This document shows positions 11,001-23,383 of a stretch of DNA of 64,000 bases, piece by piece. Under the pieces are notes generated by a model. It did no database searches. It had not been told where the DNA came from and saw nothing but the letters and a program-made list of their open reading frames with translations. Where the stretch lies: the NCBI GenBank assembly GCA_033980235.1, contig CM067075.1, positions 1,463,167 to 1,527,166 of the forward strand, written 5' to 3'. The DNA is from Diadema setosum (lineage: Eukaryota > Echinodermata > Echinoidea > Diadematoida > Diadematidae). The number at the start of each line of letters is the position of its first letter. The stretch's first letter is position 1. The position numbers and the translations under genes are program-made.

Positions 11001-12186
11001 ACAAAATATCACATTGTGAAAGAATGCGAATGATTAAAACCTCACGCTTTTCGTTTGTTTGTTTCAATACATATTAATTATGCGTTTGTTTGTTTGCTTA
11101 CGTACACATTCATTAGTGATATGTATCTAGAAACCATGTATGTAAGCATTATTATGTTACGTGTAAATGAGATGAGTCAATGATATTCTCGCCTCAGAAT
11201 CTCCCATAGACAAAATCTTCTCTCACCCCCCTCTCCTCCCCATTTTTGTTTTATTTGAAACCGAACAGAAATAGTGAATTAGAGAGAAAGATGCCATGCA
11301 GAAGTAACTTGCACAATGACATTTCGCGAGAGGGGTCATAAATGCTAGGTTATCGATTAAAAAACGTGATTTCTATATCAATTTTTAAATGTGTGCAGAA
11401 AAAGATGGGTGAGTTGTGAACTTGTGACATTATCTACTTACAGCCTTTTGTAGCAAATTTGCATGTTTGTGGTTGTAGCCAATATCAGTATTTGGTTAAG
11501 ACATGTGAAATCCTATACCATTTGTATCATTTGACTGAATTTGGTTGCAACCACGTACCATTTGGTTCGTCTGATTTTAAACAAAAACTGAATCGAGTCG
11601 ACGTGAGCGTGGTGTGGAGCACAACTTTAAAGCTCGCTGCGATGAAAATGCCAGGGGGCCTTTCCTTCAGTCTGTTCGCATTCCCTGGAGCGCGGAAACA
11701 TCAACTGCGATGGCATTCACTCCGGAGGACTTTGAGTCCCAGAGTCAAGCAATGTATTTTTCCACTTCTTCAATCGCGTGATTTACTGCAGACGTCATTA
11801 TGTCGTCACATTTTGGCATAATGCTGCGGATGATGGGGGGGGGGGGGGGGAGGGATAGAAGGAGAAGAAGAGTAACTAAGGCGAGAGTTTCTCAGTCGAT
11901 TCGGGGCGCGCCATACTCGAGAGGCGAATGTCAAAATGTCAGACTGAGTGTTGGGCGTATCGTCGTAAAATTGGACAAAATGATAACTAATAAAATTTGA
12001 TTGCATCGAGGGTAAACATTAACCAACCGAAGAGTAACACACTCCAACGCTTCTGTCTGTATGTTACTATGTAAACTAACTTTGCTTCATTTTCAAATCA
12101 TAAGATAGCTGAATCAGGGTGATATGCTTTCTGCAAATTTGAATACAATCAATAGACTAGTGCCTAGTGAAGTAGATGATTTATAT
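8047..12186. other. No gene seen over about 4.1 kb
   Basis: The stretch is AT-rich, with a poly-C tract near 8591-8606, a short GATA-type tract at about 9268-9335, a full TGACGTCA palindrome at 9785-9792, TAGGCCTA at 10556-10563, and a poly-G run near 11837-11850. Several frames of 60-128 codons exist, but none shows a domain or a balanced composition. Confidence 0.55.
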
Positions 12187-12334
12187 CTTCTTCTTTTTGT
12201 GTGATGTTTCAATGAATCGGACGCACAATCATAACAAATGTAGCTACGCATACATATATGTAGATGGTTTAAAACTATCTTCTTTTTTTGCGTGATGTTT
12301 CAATGAATCGGACACATAATTATAACAAACGTAA
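12187..12334. repeat. Direct duplication, about 54 bp unit, spaced 93 bp
   Basis: The word GTGATGTTTCAATGAATCGG and its flanks occur near 12200 and again near 12292, with about five differences between copies. It is a local duplication of unknown origin, followed by a short (AC)n run at 12352-12371. Confidence 0.75.
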
Positions 12335-13175
12335 CAACGTTTACATGGAAACACACACACACACACACACATTTTATGATCATAAGAAACCATTTCTTTT
12401 GAATGCGGCGCAGCATCGTATTCCATTTGATAAATGGGAGTTTCATTATCCTCCTAAAGTGGTTAATCGAGGGTTCAAGTGAGCTTCCAAGAAGCATGGA
12501 TGAAATTCATCCACGGCTTTTACAGTTTCAGCAGTACACAAATCTTCCGGCATGATGTTAATCCAGAATTATTACAAGTAGCCGAACAGCATTTTCGTAT
12601 TCTACAGGACGCATCCCTGGGAGCAACATTGACTGAGTTACAATATGTACCCGTTTTCCAAGGCAGCGAATATAACCATCATTGAAGCCAAATGCCTTTC
12701 AAAAAAGCCGTGATCGTGCATAAGCGCCTGCAATCGTTAGATGATAAACACCTGTTACCTTGTATTCCTCGGGCCAATGAAATGGCGGGAAACCATCGCA
12801 CATCACTGGTCGTCTGCGCCGTAAAAGGAAGCCTCGTGGCGCCACCTCACGCCTTAATACAGTCATCTCATTTTCATTCACACCGGCTGACACAGACAAA
12901 TATCGGAGTTAGCGGAAGAGAATAACATTTGGCAGTCATGGCATTCCAAATATTTCAGTTGAGTTATTTGGTTTTGAAAACTTGAAAAATACTCACAAAC
13001 CCTCTAAACATTACGTGTTATCACACATTAATGTTGCTATTTCCCAAGACCTGATACCGATATAGAAGAAACTACTATGAACGTGCCGTAAAATAATCAT
13101 TTCACAGACAAACATTATGTAACTCATACTCGCATATGTATGTATGTATGTCTGTAAATATGTATGTGGGTTTGC

Positions 13176-13179
<4 letters not shown>

Positions 13180-13219
<40 letters not shown>

Positions 13220-13239
13220 TGTGTGTGTGTGTGTGTGTT
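13180..13239. repeat. (GT)n microsatellite
   Basis: GT run of about 60 bp interrupted once by GAT, preceded by a short (TATG)n stretch. Confidence 0.95.
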
Positions 13240-14587
13240 GGCCCTACCGTTCTTCTCGAATACTAGTACCTTAATACGATATGATCCGAAAGAATTATAC
13301 ACAAGTACATGTTGGTAACAAAATAAACACATCCAAGCGAAAACACACTCAAACAAACAAATATTAAATCAAGAAGCAAAAGGGGAAATAAAATCGAAGT
13401 CACTCACATTTTTATTGGGAGACAGACACAATCTATGTCAAATTAGAATCTACATCTTAAAGGTCAACACATATCTGAATGCTTTTGGCACGGAAAATCG
13501 AAGTTAACCACATTCTTAATAATTATTTAGATAAGATCATACACATGAATAATCACAGTGAAAGATGAATGTAAGTCAATTCTAAACATACCTAGCTTGC
13601 TTTTGCAAAGGACGTAAAATGCTTGATGACTTTAGTTACATAATTGTGACTGCTATTGAAAAAGTTTTACATCTAAAGATATTATACACTTTCTCATTTA
13701 GTCGTTGTTCATTCTGATTCTTAAAATCAATTTTTGCATGAAATATTCCTTTTTGAATGAAAATATCAGTGAAGGCATGCTCGACCAGCACTATCTCGTA
13801 CGACAGATGCGGCGGCATCCTGAATTACACCAGTTGAAGCCCTTATAGTACGAAAGTCTTGCCCTGGTCCGGGTTGTGGTCGAATGGGTTTCAGATTTCT
13901 GTTAACTCTCATTGTGTGACGAACACCGAGCTGAATCAATCAGGAATAGAATCCGCGAAGCATTTGGTAGCCTTCTCCTTACTGGACAGGATCGGAAACC
14001 TTACTATGAAATTGATTTTAGAATGGATTCCCGAATCGTAAACCCCCTTCCCTGCGGCGGTATCGACCAGCGGATAGCGAATTTCTAGTCATGTTGACAT
14101 GAACACATCACGAATCAATTACTTCTACATCCAATGAAAGCAATGCAAGGCAAGTGTTGCAGGAAGATACGGATGTAATCCGGTGATTTTGAATATCAGT
14201 AAAAAAAAAAAAAAAAAAAAAAGGTGTCCACACCGCCAACAGAAAACTACCTCAATTATCACCGAATGATCGATTTGATGAATAGAGCAGATATTTCCAG
14301 TGTCGACTATTTGATTATTCGGAATAGGGTTTTCTTTCATTTCACCTCATTCACAGCATAGGGCGGATATCACTGAAATCATCTTTCCTCTCACGAAGTG
14401 CTGGTAATACAGCAGAAGGATACCTGCCTGTATCGCGAGCGTCCATCTCTGGCGAGCCCGATGGGTCAATGGTCAGCGTGAAACTTTATTATCGTGACTA
14501 TTGGAGTTTAAGATCCATCCACTCCGCCGTTATCTCTCACTGTTATCTTTCGTTCTCTCATGCGACGCATTCATCCTGGAGCAAAGT

Positions 14588-14588
<1 letters not shown>

Positions 14589-14646
<58 letters not shown>
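14589..14646. repeat. (GT)n microsatellite
   Basis: Pure GT run of about 58 bp. Confidence 0.95.
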
Positions 14647-14648
<2 letters not shown>

Positions 14649-15040
14649 ATGTATGTGTTTACGGATCGACGCGGATGATATCACGGTGCTGTGTTTGCCA
14701 GACGTGCAAGTAGATACACATGAAAAAAGACCAGTGTAAATATAAAGTCAAAGAATATATCGCACACCCTAAGAGAATCAAATCTATGATGCACAGATTT
14801 AAATTGATAATAAACAGATTGTACATTTCAGTGCTAAAACGGAATTTGCCTAGATACTCGCTCAGTAGACACATGACCTTGTTGAGCGATATGATATTTC
14901 AATTCATTTCCTTCATTTTCCAATTACAAACAAAAAAATATGCACGTGACCTAAAACTTAAAGTTAAAACAAAGTCATGTATAATAAATTAACGTTGTAT
15001 TGAGTAGTGGGTAATTTATATGATTATATATGTATATATA

Positions 15041-15043
<3 letters not shown>

Positions 15044-15120
<77 letters not shown>
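15044..15120. repeat. (TA)n microsatellite
   Basis: TA run of about 75 bp, preceded by shorter interrupted TA stretches from about 15015. Confidence 0.95.
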
Positions 15121-16203
15121 TTATACCACCATGACCAACTCGAACAATTTTACCCAAGGAATATCAATTGCAATGACATTATGTTGCTTCACATTTTAGA
15201 CAAGATTTGGGTAACTCAGGCTTCTGAAAATGCCTGAAATTTATCCTTAAATGACTAATCATGATCAATCGGTGCTGCCTGTTCTACAGAAATTTATATG
15301 GTTTTATTATTCTATTAAGTCCTTCAAACGTATCAAAATAAATTCATTTTGAGACAGTCAAATCCCCATTTTAGGAATTTCGGGAGTGATATGAGAAAAC
15401 TTAAATGTGTGGAACAGGATGTTCTTCCATCCTATGTGACCATGGCAGGAAAATGTCATAAGAAGCTTTCCTCTCTATCTTTTCCGCTCTTCTGGACGTG
15501 GAATACATCCAACAAGTGGACCATGCATAGAATAGCATGAAGCTGAACAACATGGATCCCTTACTTTCTTACAAGAATAAAAAAAAAAATCCTCTCATTA
15601 ATGCTGCAATGAATCGACTGACATTTTCAACAAAAGGTTAGTTGACTGCACGCCCAAAAGCTTCTATTCATCTTTCCTTTTGGGGTGAGGACATCAACAT
15701 GTTATTGTGGCCACTTGTCCTTTTTTGTTTCTCCTTGGTATAAGCCTAGGCATCCCCAGGACGGATGAGAGTTATTTTCCTAGAGTCCAGTTCAGTCGGA
15801 TTATTTTCGAGTAACTGATAGGTTACTTAAACATATGGGTTATCTATCACGGATGAGATTGACTTAATCCCTTATCGGCTGAAAAGAAGAAAATTCTCCC
15901 TTGCACAGCTTGCCGAAGTTCATGGACCTCCTGAGCATGAAATCTGAACTCTTGTCAGATTTGTTAATCCTATAATTCGAAAAAAAAAGTTGACTCGTAC
16001 AAAAATCAAAGCATGTACATTTGATGAGAGACACTGGAAGATTAGGCAGAATGAGAAATGAAGATGAAGCGGGGAAGGGAAACGTAAACAGACATTATAG
16101 GCAAAAGGGGTGAGGGGAAGAGAAAGGGAAAGGAAAAAGGAAAAAGAGTCACTATAAATCGATGAAGGGAAGGAACACAGAGAGACACAGATAAGAGGGA
16201 AAG

Positions 16204-16289
16204 AATAGATAGTTAGATAGATAGATAGATAGGTAGATAGATAGTTAGATAGGTAGATAGATAGATAGTTAGATAGATAGATAGATAGG

Positions 16290-16324
<35 letters not shown>

Positions 16325-16325
16325 G

Positions 16326-16372
<47 letters not shown>

Positions 16373-16404
16373 ATACATAGAGATAGATAGATAGGTAGAT
16401 AGAC

Positions 16405-16448
<44 letters not shown>

Positions 16449-16738
16449 GGATAGATAGATAAATAAATAGATAGAGATAGATAGATAGATGGACAGACAG
16501 CTAGATAAATAGATAGAGAAAGATAGATAGACAAATAGATAGATAAATAGATAGATAGATAGATATACAGATAGACAAATAGAGATAGATTGATAGATAG
16601 ATAGATAGATAGATAAATAGATAGAGATATATAAATAGATAGACAGATAGATAGATAGATAGACAGATAGATAGAGATAGAGATAGATAGATAGATAGAT
16701 AGAGATAGATAGAGATAGATAGAGATAGATAGATAGAC

Positions 16739-16783
<45 letters not shown>

Positions 16784-16880
16784 TAGATAGAGATAGGTAG
16801 ATAGAGATAGATAGATAGATGGACAGACAGCTAGATAAATAGATAGAGAAAGATAGACAAATAGATAAATAGATAGATAG

Positions 16881-16927
<47 letters not shown>

Positions 16928-17070
16928 GATAGATAGATAGATAGAGATAGATAGATAAATAGGTAGATAGACAAATAGACAGATAGACAGATAAATAGAT
17001 AGATAGATAGAGATAGATAGATAGATAGATAGAAAGATAGACAGATAGATAGATAGATAGATAGATAGAC

Positions 17071-17103
<33 letters not shown>

Positions 17104-17124
17104 TAGATAGAGATAGGTAGATAG

Positions 17125-17156
<32 letters not shown>
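16204..17156. repeat. (GATA)n satellite-like array, about 950 bp, with higher-order duplication
   Basis: Tetranucleotide GATA array with GACA, GATT, GGTA, GAAA and GAGATA variants. The rare variant block GGACAGACAGCTAGATAAAT occurs near 16491 and again near 16821. ATATAGATAGAGATAGGTAG occurs near 16781 and again near 17101. The two spacings, 330 and 320 bp, point to tandem duplication of a unit of about 325 bp inside the microsatellite. Long frames on the minus strand rich in Tyr-Leu-Ser-Ile are translations of the repeat and not genes. A GA/G-rich stretch follows to about 17190. Confidence 0.9.
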
Positions 17157-17166
<10 letters not shown>

Positions 17167-17576
17167 GGGGGGGGGGTGGGAGGGATGAAGGAAGGGAGGG
17201 AGATCGCTTTCAGCTCTTCGTGATCATCAATTGGGGGGTTTCTGTGAGCCTTGACGACTACCACTTGTACTGGGAGATAATCAAGAGGAACCAATGAAGA
17301 GGTATAACAGCCGATCCAGGAACACATACCCACAGGTTGTCTTAAGGTAATTTCACTCTCAAGTCTCTAGCCCACCTGCTTTCGGCTCGGCTCGGTAGAA
17401 ATTACCAATCGCATTCTTTCTTCTAAAATGAAAGAAATGAAAAACAATAACAAAAGAAAATCACACTATATAGTAGAATCATCAGCGAAAAAATAAAGAT
17501 ATAGAAATTAACAACAGAAAGCTTGGTAGAAAAGTCATATTGATATACCTACTGACGACATTGACGTGCTGAAAGC

Positions 17577-17643
<67 letters not shown>

Positions 17644-19091
17644 GTTTTTCTTTTAATTCAAAGCAATGTGCAAGACTCGAATATGCTTTATGAATTACAA
17701 TTCATTTTTTCTGGAACGTGGGATGCGGAGGTTGTAAATTGGGCCCCTTGCGTTTTGCGCAATGCGGTGACACCTTGCAAAACGATGAAGTTAAAGGAGT
17801 TTGAGGGCGAGAGTTCAAGGAGGTGAGTCTGTTTTATCGCTCTTTCCTGGATCTCTATACCGCTATAACTATTTTCATGTTGCGGGAAAAAACAATATTA
17901 GTCCTTTGCTTTCGTAGTCAAGTGGGATTTTCGAAAAAATGTGAGTGCTGGCGGCATTTTAAAGTAAGTGTTGGGAACCAGACTGTAGAGCATGAATCGC
18001 GTACGCTGAATCCAACTAATCCAGTTCCCACGCGAAAATCCAAATGCAATATTATCTAATACAGTAATGTGCATGTACAAAATGGCTCTTGATTCATTTT
18101 CTTGTGATTGCTGCTGGGCTCTTACTTCTCATAAATTCTAAATAATTCGAATTAAATGTGATTTCATCCCATAATGAGATGTACAGTTCGCGCTTCGGAA
18201 AGGAGGTTAATATATTATCATCTTGAGTCATGCAAATTTCTGGCAAAATGTGCAAACTAGGAATGGAATGTTGCACATCAGCACATTGCCTATGTTATCT
18301 TTACTTCTATATTATAGAAACCAAGTAATGATGGTGCGTTCATAGTATAAAAAAAAAAACAGGTAATAAGGTAAATGAGTTAAGACATATGCAATCTTTA
18401 TATGCAGATGGTAATAATGCAATATGTTGAGGTACGAGCAGGTGTCGAAATCTTTTGAGGTCCTGCAAAGAATTTCTAATCTGCGTAAGTTATTTGCTAA
18501 CAAGGAGATCCAGATTATAAAAAACAAACACCTTATGAAAACGAGCTCCAGCCAATAAAAGAAAAGCTCTACTACATACATGTATATATATTATAGAATA
18601 TCATTCTGTCTATCATGACTGTATGCATTATTTTGTCTAAGGCTGGTTTTTTTTTTTCAGAGGCTTGTGGACAAACGTAAGAACTTCTTTTATGACTTAC
18701 ATTACAATATTTCTCAGTCATAATATTATGCATGTCGACAGACAGATAATCAAATCAGTGACCCAAAGGAGAACTTCACGAAGTGTATTATGTGGATTGT
18801 GTGAAACTCTAAAGTTTGAGGACAATCTAAACAAAATCTGTGCCGAGGTAATGAAATCCTGAATTTTTGGTAATTAAGCATGCCACACCTTAGTTTGTGG
18901 CATTTTTCAAATACTGACAATTTCACAAAAATTCGATTGTATAAAAAATGTGAGAAAAATATGTTCCCTCGAATTCTTACTTCGTCATGGCAAGTATATC
19001 GCACACCGATACTAAAGAAAAACAAGTTCCAGCTGAGTAAGCTTCCAATGCATTCTCTTTTCATGTCTTTCCAAAAATTTGTCTCATAGAA
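17157..19091. other. No gene seen
   Basis: Apart from the GT tract at 17579-17641, the stretch is AT-rich with no recognisable protein, RNA gene or element. Confidence 0.55.
17579..17641. repeat. (GT)n microsatellite
   Basis: Pure GT run of about 62 bp. Confidence 0.95.
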
Positions 19092-19436
19092 AGAAACTCT
19101 TCCTGATAAAAATAGTGAAGGAAAATGGAGTCCTGTGAAAATGATAAACTAATTGTTCTACCACCTTGTGCAATGTTACCGACAGATGAAAACATGATCT
19201 AACAGAGTGAAGTTCCCTTGTGGAATGCAAAAAGCAGCTATCAAAACATTTGACTGCAAAATAGAAACCTCTTCCTGTTACCAATTATCATGTAGTGAAA
19301 GGACAAGGGGTTCTCAGAAAAATAATAAACTGATTGTTTTACCACTGACTTTTTCCACTCTGGCAGAAATAATTTGTGCAATGCTACCATATGGTTACGG
19401 TGAGGTGAAAACAACATCTAACAGAGTAAAGTTCCA
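19092..19436. repeat. Degenerate direct duplication, about 175-200 bp unit
   Basis: Three pairs of words recur in the same order. AGAAACTCTTCCTG near 19092 pairs with AGAAACCTCTTCCTG near 19264. AATGATAAACTAATTGTTCT near 19139 pairs with AATAATAAACTGATTGTTTT near 19320. ATCTAACAGAGTGAAGTTCC near 19197 pairs with ATCTAACAGAGTAAAGTTCC near 19415. A tandem duplication with indels is the simplest reading. No function is recognised. Confidence 0.65.
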
Positions 19437-19461
19437 ATGCCGAATTCTCAATGCGCTATTC

Positions 19462-19780
19462 CAAAGGTTCGTCATTCCGAGAGTTCGTAGACTACACACA
19501 ATTTCTTTCAATTCGCGAATAAAATATTGTTTCTTTGTCGGCTTATAATCATGTTGCATTAATCTAAAGGTTCGTTATTCTACAGGTTCTCTGTGCCGAA
19601 AGGATTTTTTTTTCTTCCGAAAATGAAAAAAAAAATAAAAGAATGTTTATTTGAAGATGAAACAAGGTTCACTAGTTTGAAAAGGAAAGAGGGGTTCGAC
19701 AATCAGAACTGAAATTGAGATAAAGTTCGTAAAATAGGGTTCGTTAATTCGAAAATTCAATAAGGTTTGGCTCCCGAATA
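19462..19780. repeat. GGTTCGTNATTCCGAA-type dispersed repeat, copy 1
   Basis: The words AGGTTCGTCATTCCGAGAG, AAGGTTCGTTATTCTACAGG and GGGTTCGTTAATTCGAAAAT recur across this stretch among A-rich spacers. Similar words appear again at 23243-23383. It reads as a degenerate interspersed repeat with internal subrepeats. A poly-A run ends it near 19804. Confidence 0.6.
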
Positions 19781-19804
19781 TGCAAAAAAAAAAAAAAAAA
19801 AAAA

Positions 19805-21620
19805 AGTTTGATGAAGAAAACAATATGGCTGGGATTTGCTGTTATTTGTATTTTGGTTTTTATCGATTTGATCTTCTGTGAGTCACCATAGTCTATTGTT
19901 TCTTGGCATGTAGCAAGAATATTTCAGGTAGTGGAGGGATTGCTTTCATGTATGCTGTCAGATAAAGCAACGTAATTTATCTCACAGCAGGACAGATTTG
20001 AAACAAAGCTGACAATTTTCATCAGGATTATATTTTGCTTTATGGCCAAAAGGCATTGAATGGATGAATAACTTGTTACAAAGAGTGGTTAGGACCTCTA
20101 TCCATCATGTCCATTATACAATGTAATAATACGTCTCGACTGATCTTCCTCTTGGGTACCATATCCCACTCCATCCTTCCCGCCCCTCCCTTGCACCGGT
20201 CCTGTCAGCTGAATTCATCTTCAGAACTTTAGGGGACAAGGATGTAAAGGCTCCTACGGGGAAAATATTATGACCAATCAATCTTTGCGTAATACACTAT
20301 AATCTCCGGTCACTGCCGACTAGAAACTAGACGCCCGAACAGCTTATGAAAGTGGTGCATTTCCTGGAACTATTGTATAACATATAGTATTCTACTCAAT
20401 CACTTGTACGTCAGGAAAAAAACAGAAAAAGTGAAGTGTAATGAAACTGCCCTATTGCAAACTATTTTGAGGTGTTCTTTTTTTTTTTCTTTGCTCAGCA
20501 CTCACTTATCTTAGAAGGTGGTGCAAAAAAAAATTCTCTATGCGTAAACTTGAACATCATCGTGAGAAATACTTTCATAAGGCGACGTAATTCATACAAA
20601 ATTTGGAAGAAAAGGAAAATCCAATAACAACCTTGAACAAGAAGCTCTAACCTTGTGGTTTCCACACACTACTGAGACGCCGTTACAATCGAATTTCCGT
20701 CATTTCATCTCTCTCTCCATAAATCTCATATTCACCCTAATGTGACTTCAAAATCTGGGTTCCTGAACTTCATCTCCCATTCCTCTCCCATCTCGGGGCA
20801 AATGCTAGATTTGATTTCATTCTTCGCAGCGCTGACGTCATATTTTATACTTAGTGAGTTTGACGAAGATAAAAACAAGTATTTGGCGCGAAAGGGCACG
20901 CTAATCACCAAATGCATAAACATTCAGTTTCTCTCAGCGTACAGTCTATAAATGGTGTGTAATTTTCCCCCTTTGTTGCCGTGCACACATAAGATGATTT
21001 TTTTTTTCTTAAAACTCAGCTGCTTCTATCCATATTAGCGAGACAACTGGCTCCAAATAGTTCAATAATAACGTTATTGTTACATCCCAAAGTCGGGTGG
21101 AATGTTACTATTGAATCACCAACTCGACGGATCTGATTAACCATCACGCCTCACAGCTTAAAATGATAAATCTTTATGTTTTTGATTATCTACCGCAGGG
21201 CTGACATTAAGTATAATCAGAACAGACATGTATGTTTTGGGTCACCCGATCTACACGCAACAGACTCTCGGCCTGATACGAAAGGAGTACACGGCTTTAT
21301 CTGAATGTAATTCATTTCAACCCAATCTATCATCCTTTCGTATTTACGTAAGCAGAAACTGACAAGCATAATACTATAAATGTGGCTCTGAAACGTAGGT
21401 AGCAAGCTATATTTAAGTGTTTTGCATAGAGTGACATTTCAATAAAAAAAGAAATACTGCAGTTCTATGTCTTTGTTTCAAGAAAACCCAGACGACATAT
21501 TACATGATATAATAATAATTATTTCTTAAGAAAGCGGCTGAATACCACCAGTAGAATGAAGTGTACTGTACATCGTTTAAAAAAAAAAATCGAAAATAGC
21601 CACACCCAGCGACCACCCAA

Positions 21621-21621
<1 letters not shown>
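19805..21621. other. No gene seen
   Basis: AT-rich DNA with a TGACGTCA palindrome at 20833-20840. No frame looks like a real exon. Confidence 0.55.
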
Positions 21622-21657
<36 letters not shown>

Positions 21658-21670
21658 GCACACACACACG

Positions 21671-21735
<65 letters not shown>
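21622..21735. repeat. (AC)n then (AT)n compound microsatellite
   Basis: About 70 bp of AC repeats run directly into about 44 bp of AT repeats, ending at the left terminus of the TIR element at 21734. Confidence 0.95.
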
Positions 21736-21738
<3 letters not shown>

Positions 21739-21971
21739 GAGTTTGTTCGCAAAAACCGATAAGTCCATTTTTGAAGATTTTGAAGTACGGTCTCTGTCAC
21801 AAAGTACAAGATAATACCTTTTAAATGATATATTAGTCACTACGTACATTTTTGAAGTTATGGTCAAAAGAAGCAAAAATTTTCTTATTATTCTCGTTAT
21901 TTTTCTTGACCTTTAATCGCAAATATCTCCATTTGGCAAATATGGACTTATCGGTTTTTGCGAACAAACAC

Positions 21972-21976
<5 letters not shown>
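21734..21976. mobile_element. MITE, 243 bp, with 35 bp TIRs, set between (AT)n tracts
   Basis: The left terminus ATGAAGAGTTTGTTCGCAAA (21734 on) and the right terminus (21942-21976, read on the minus strand) match over 35 bp with one difference, through AACCGATAAGTCCAT. The interior has no open frame. Both ends abut (AT)n microsatellites, which fits a TA-targeting non-autonomous transposon that landed in or seeded a TA array. Confidence 0.85.

Positions 21977-22043
<67 letters not shown>
21977..22043. repeat. (AT)n microsatellite
   Basis: Nearly pure AT run of about 66 bp directly right of the 243 bp MITE. Confidence 0.95.
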
Positions 22044-22048
<5 letters not shown>

Positions 22049-22734
22049 CGTGTGTATGAATGCGACTGTTTTATAATTCTCACTATTAATTGACCATAAA
22101 CCAAACAAAACATACCAAATATTGCCAAACACTTACATAACAGGATGAAGACCAAAAAAAAAAAAAAAAATGTATATTGAATATAGAATTAAAAGCGAAG
22201 ACAAACGTGTTTCTATACATGTGTGGTTAGATAGTACGGATGCCATCTTTGGCAAGTTTATTTTAGAGTCACTCTCATGTTACATGGGTTGGTGTGCACC
22301 GGCACAGCAGACACTCCGGCAATAGACAAATAGAAGAAATTTGATTTTTTTTTCCTGAACCATGAAATAAATCACAATCCCACATACCTACACCCACATT
22401 CAGCCGCAAACTAAGCTTGGACACAAAGACATTTAAAAACCTAACCAGACTATCTCAAATTCTCGAAGTAAAATTATCATCATTGAAAATGGCGTCACTC
22501 TTGGGACATGCTTTTGAGCGGGAATCGAGATCATGTTTCCCCGTGCAGACGACCCAAGCAGGGGCTCCCCTCTCTCTAAAGGCAGCTTTGTGGCAGAGAC
22601 TGTCGACAGTGAACATTTTAATGGACAGCTGTACTGCCCAGGGGCTTTCCTGTGCGAGGCCAAGATGAATAAAGGCTAAAAACAATATTCAACCACAGAA
22701 ACAACAAGGCAACGCTAAACCCACCCTCCCTAGC

Positions 22735-22904
22735 TCTCTCTCTCCCCTCCCTCTTGCTCTCCCCCCCTCTCTCTCTCTCTCTCTTTCTCTCTCTCAAACA
22801 CACGCACACACACACACATACACACAGTGCACACCCACACATCAGCACACACACACACATACACACACACACACACACGCACAAACGCACACACACACAC
22901 ACAC
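22735..22904. repeat. (CT)n then (AC)n compound microsatellite
   Basis: About 60 bp of CT-rich sequence is followed by about 105 bp of interrupted AC repeat. Long frames on both strands come from the repeat. Confidence 0.9.
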
Positions 22905-23242
22905 CATCTCTTATACTTGTACTTCATTCCTGCCCACTCGAAGGCTGTGATGCTTTCCTCGAGTCTGCCGTAGATGGAGAGTTCACTATTTTTGTTTTAA
23001 CTAGATTGACATTCCAGTGTGTTGTAATCGTTCTTTTGGTGACGTGAAAAAAAAAAGAACTACAACAGCAACCTTTACCAAGTTTAGCGTTGCTAAACTT
23101 TCTGGCCCAGTACTGTGTTTAGAAACTGCGGTGCTATCTTAAAAGCTGTTTACCTTATTCCCTCACACAAACGGAAAAAAACAACAACAAACAAACAAAC
23201 AAACAAAAACCCGCATACATTATAAGGGTTATGATTGTTGTC

Positions 23243-23383
23243 CCGAAGGTTCGTCATTCTGAAATAGACAAATCACTATACCTAGATTTTCTTTGAATAG
23301 TCCGAAAAATGAAATCCAAATATTTGTGGTTTTATTCCGAAGGTTCGTTCGTCCAAAAAGTGAAATAAGGTTCGTTCGGAGTG
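23243..23383. repeat. GGTTCGT-type dispersed repeat, copy 2
   Basis: CCGAAGGTTCGTCATTCTGA near 23245, TTCCGAAGGTTCGTTCGTCC near 23336 and AAGGTTCGTTCGG near 23369 match the words in the copy at 19462-19780. The three-fold internal recurrence suggests a short-subunit repeat family. Confidence 0.6.

Larger units (their letters stand above)
12335..16203. other. No confident gene over about 3.9 kb
   Basis: The stretch holds microsatellites (listed separately) and AT-rich DNA. A 68-residue frame at 12479-12685 (+) has a fairly protein-like composition and a pyrimidine-rich AG upstream (TTTTACAGTTTCAG near 12518-12531) that could serve as a splice acceptor. No domain is recognised, so it is only noted here. 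Confidence 0.45.

Noticed and set aside
12479..12685. 68-codon plus-strand frame as a terminal exon
   Set aside because: A plausible acceptor lies inside the frame near 12531 and the composition is fair, but no homology can be claimed and no other exon is visible.
15920..17333. Long minus-strand frames rich in Tyr-Leu-Ser-Ile (204 and 354 codons)
   Set aside because: They are translations of the GATA array; the tetranucleotide reads open in several frames and the product is pure repeat.
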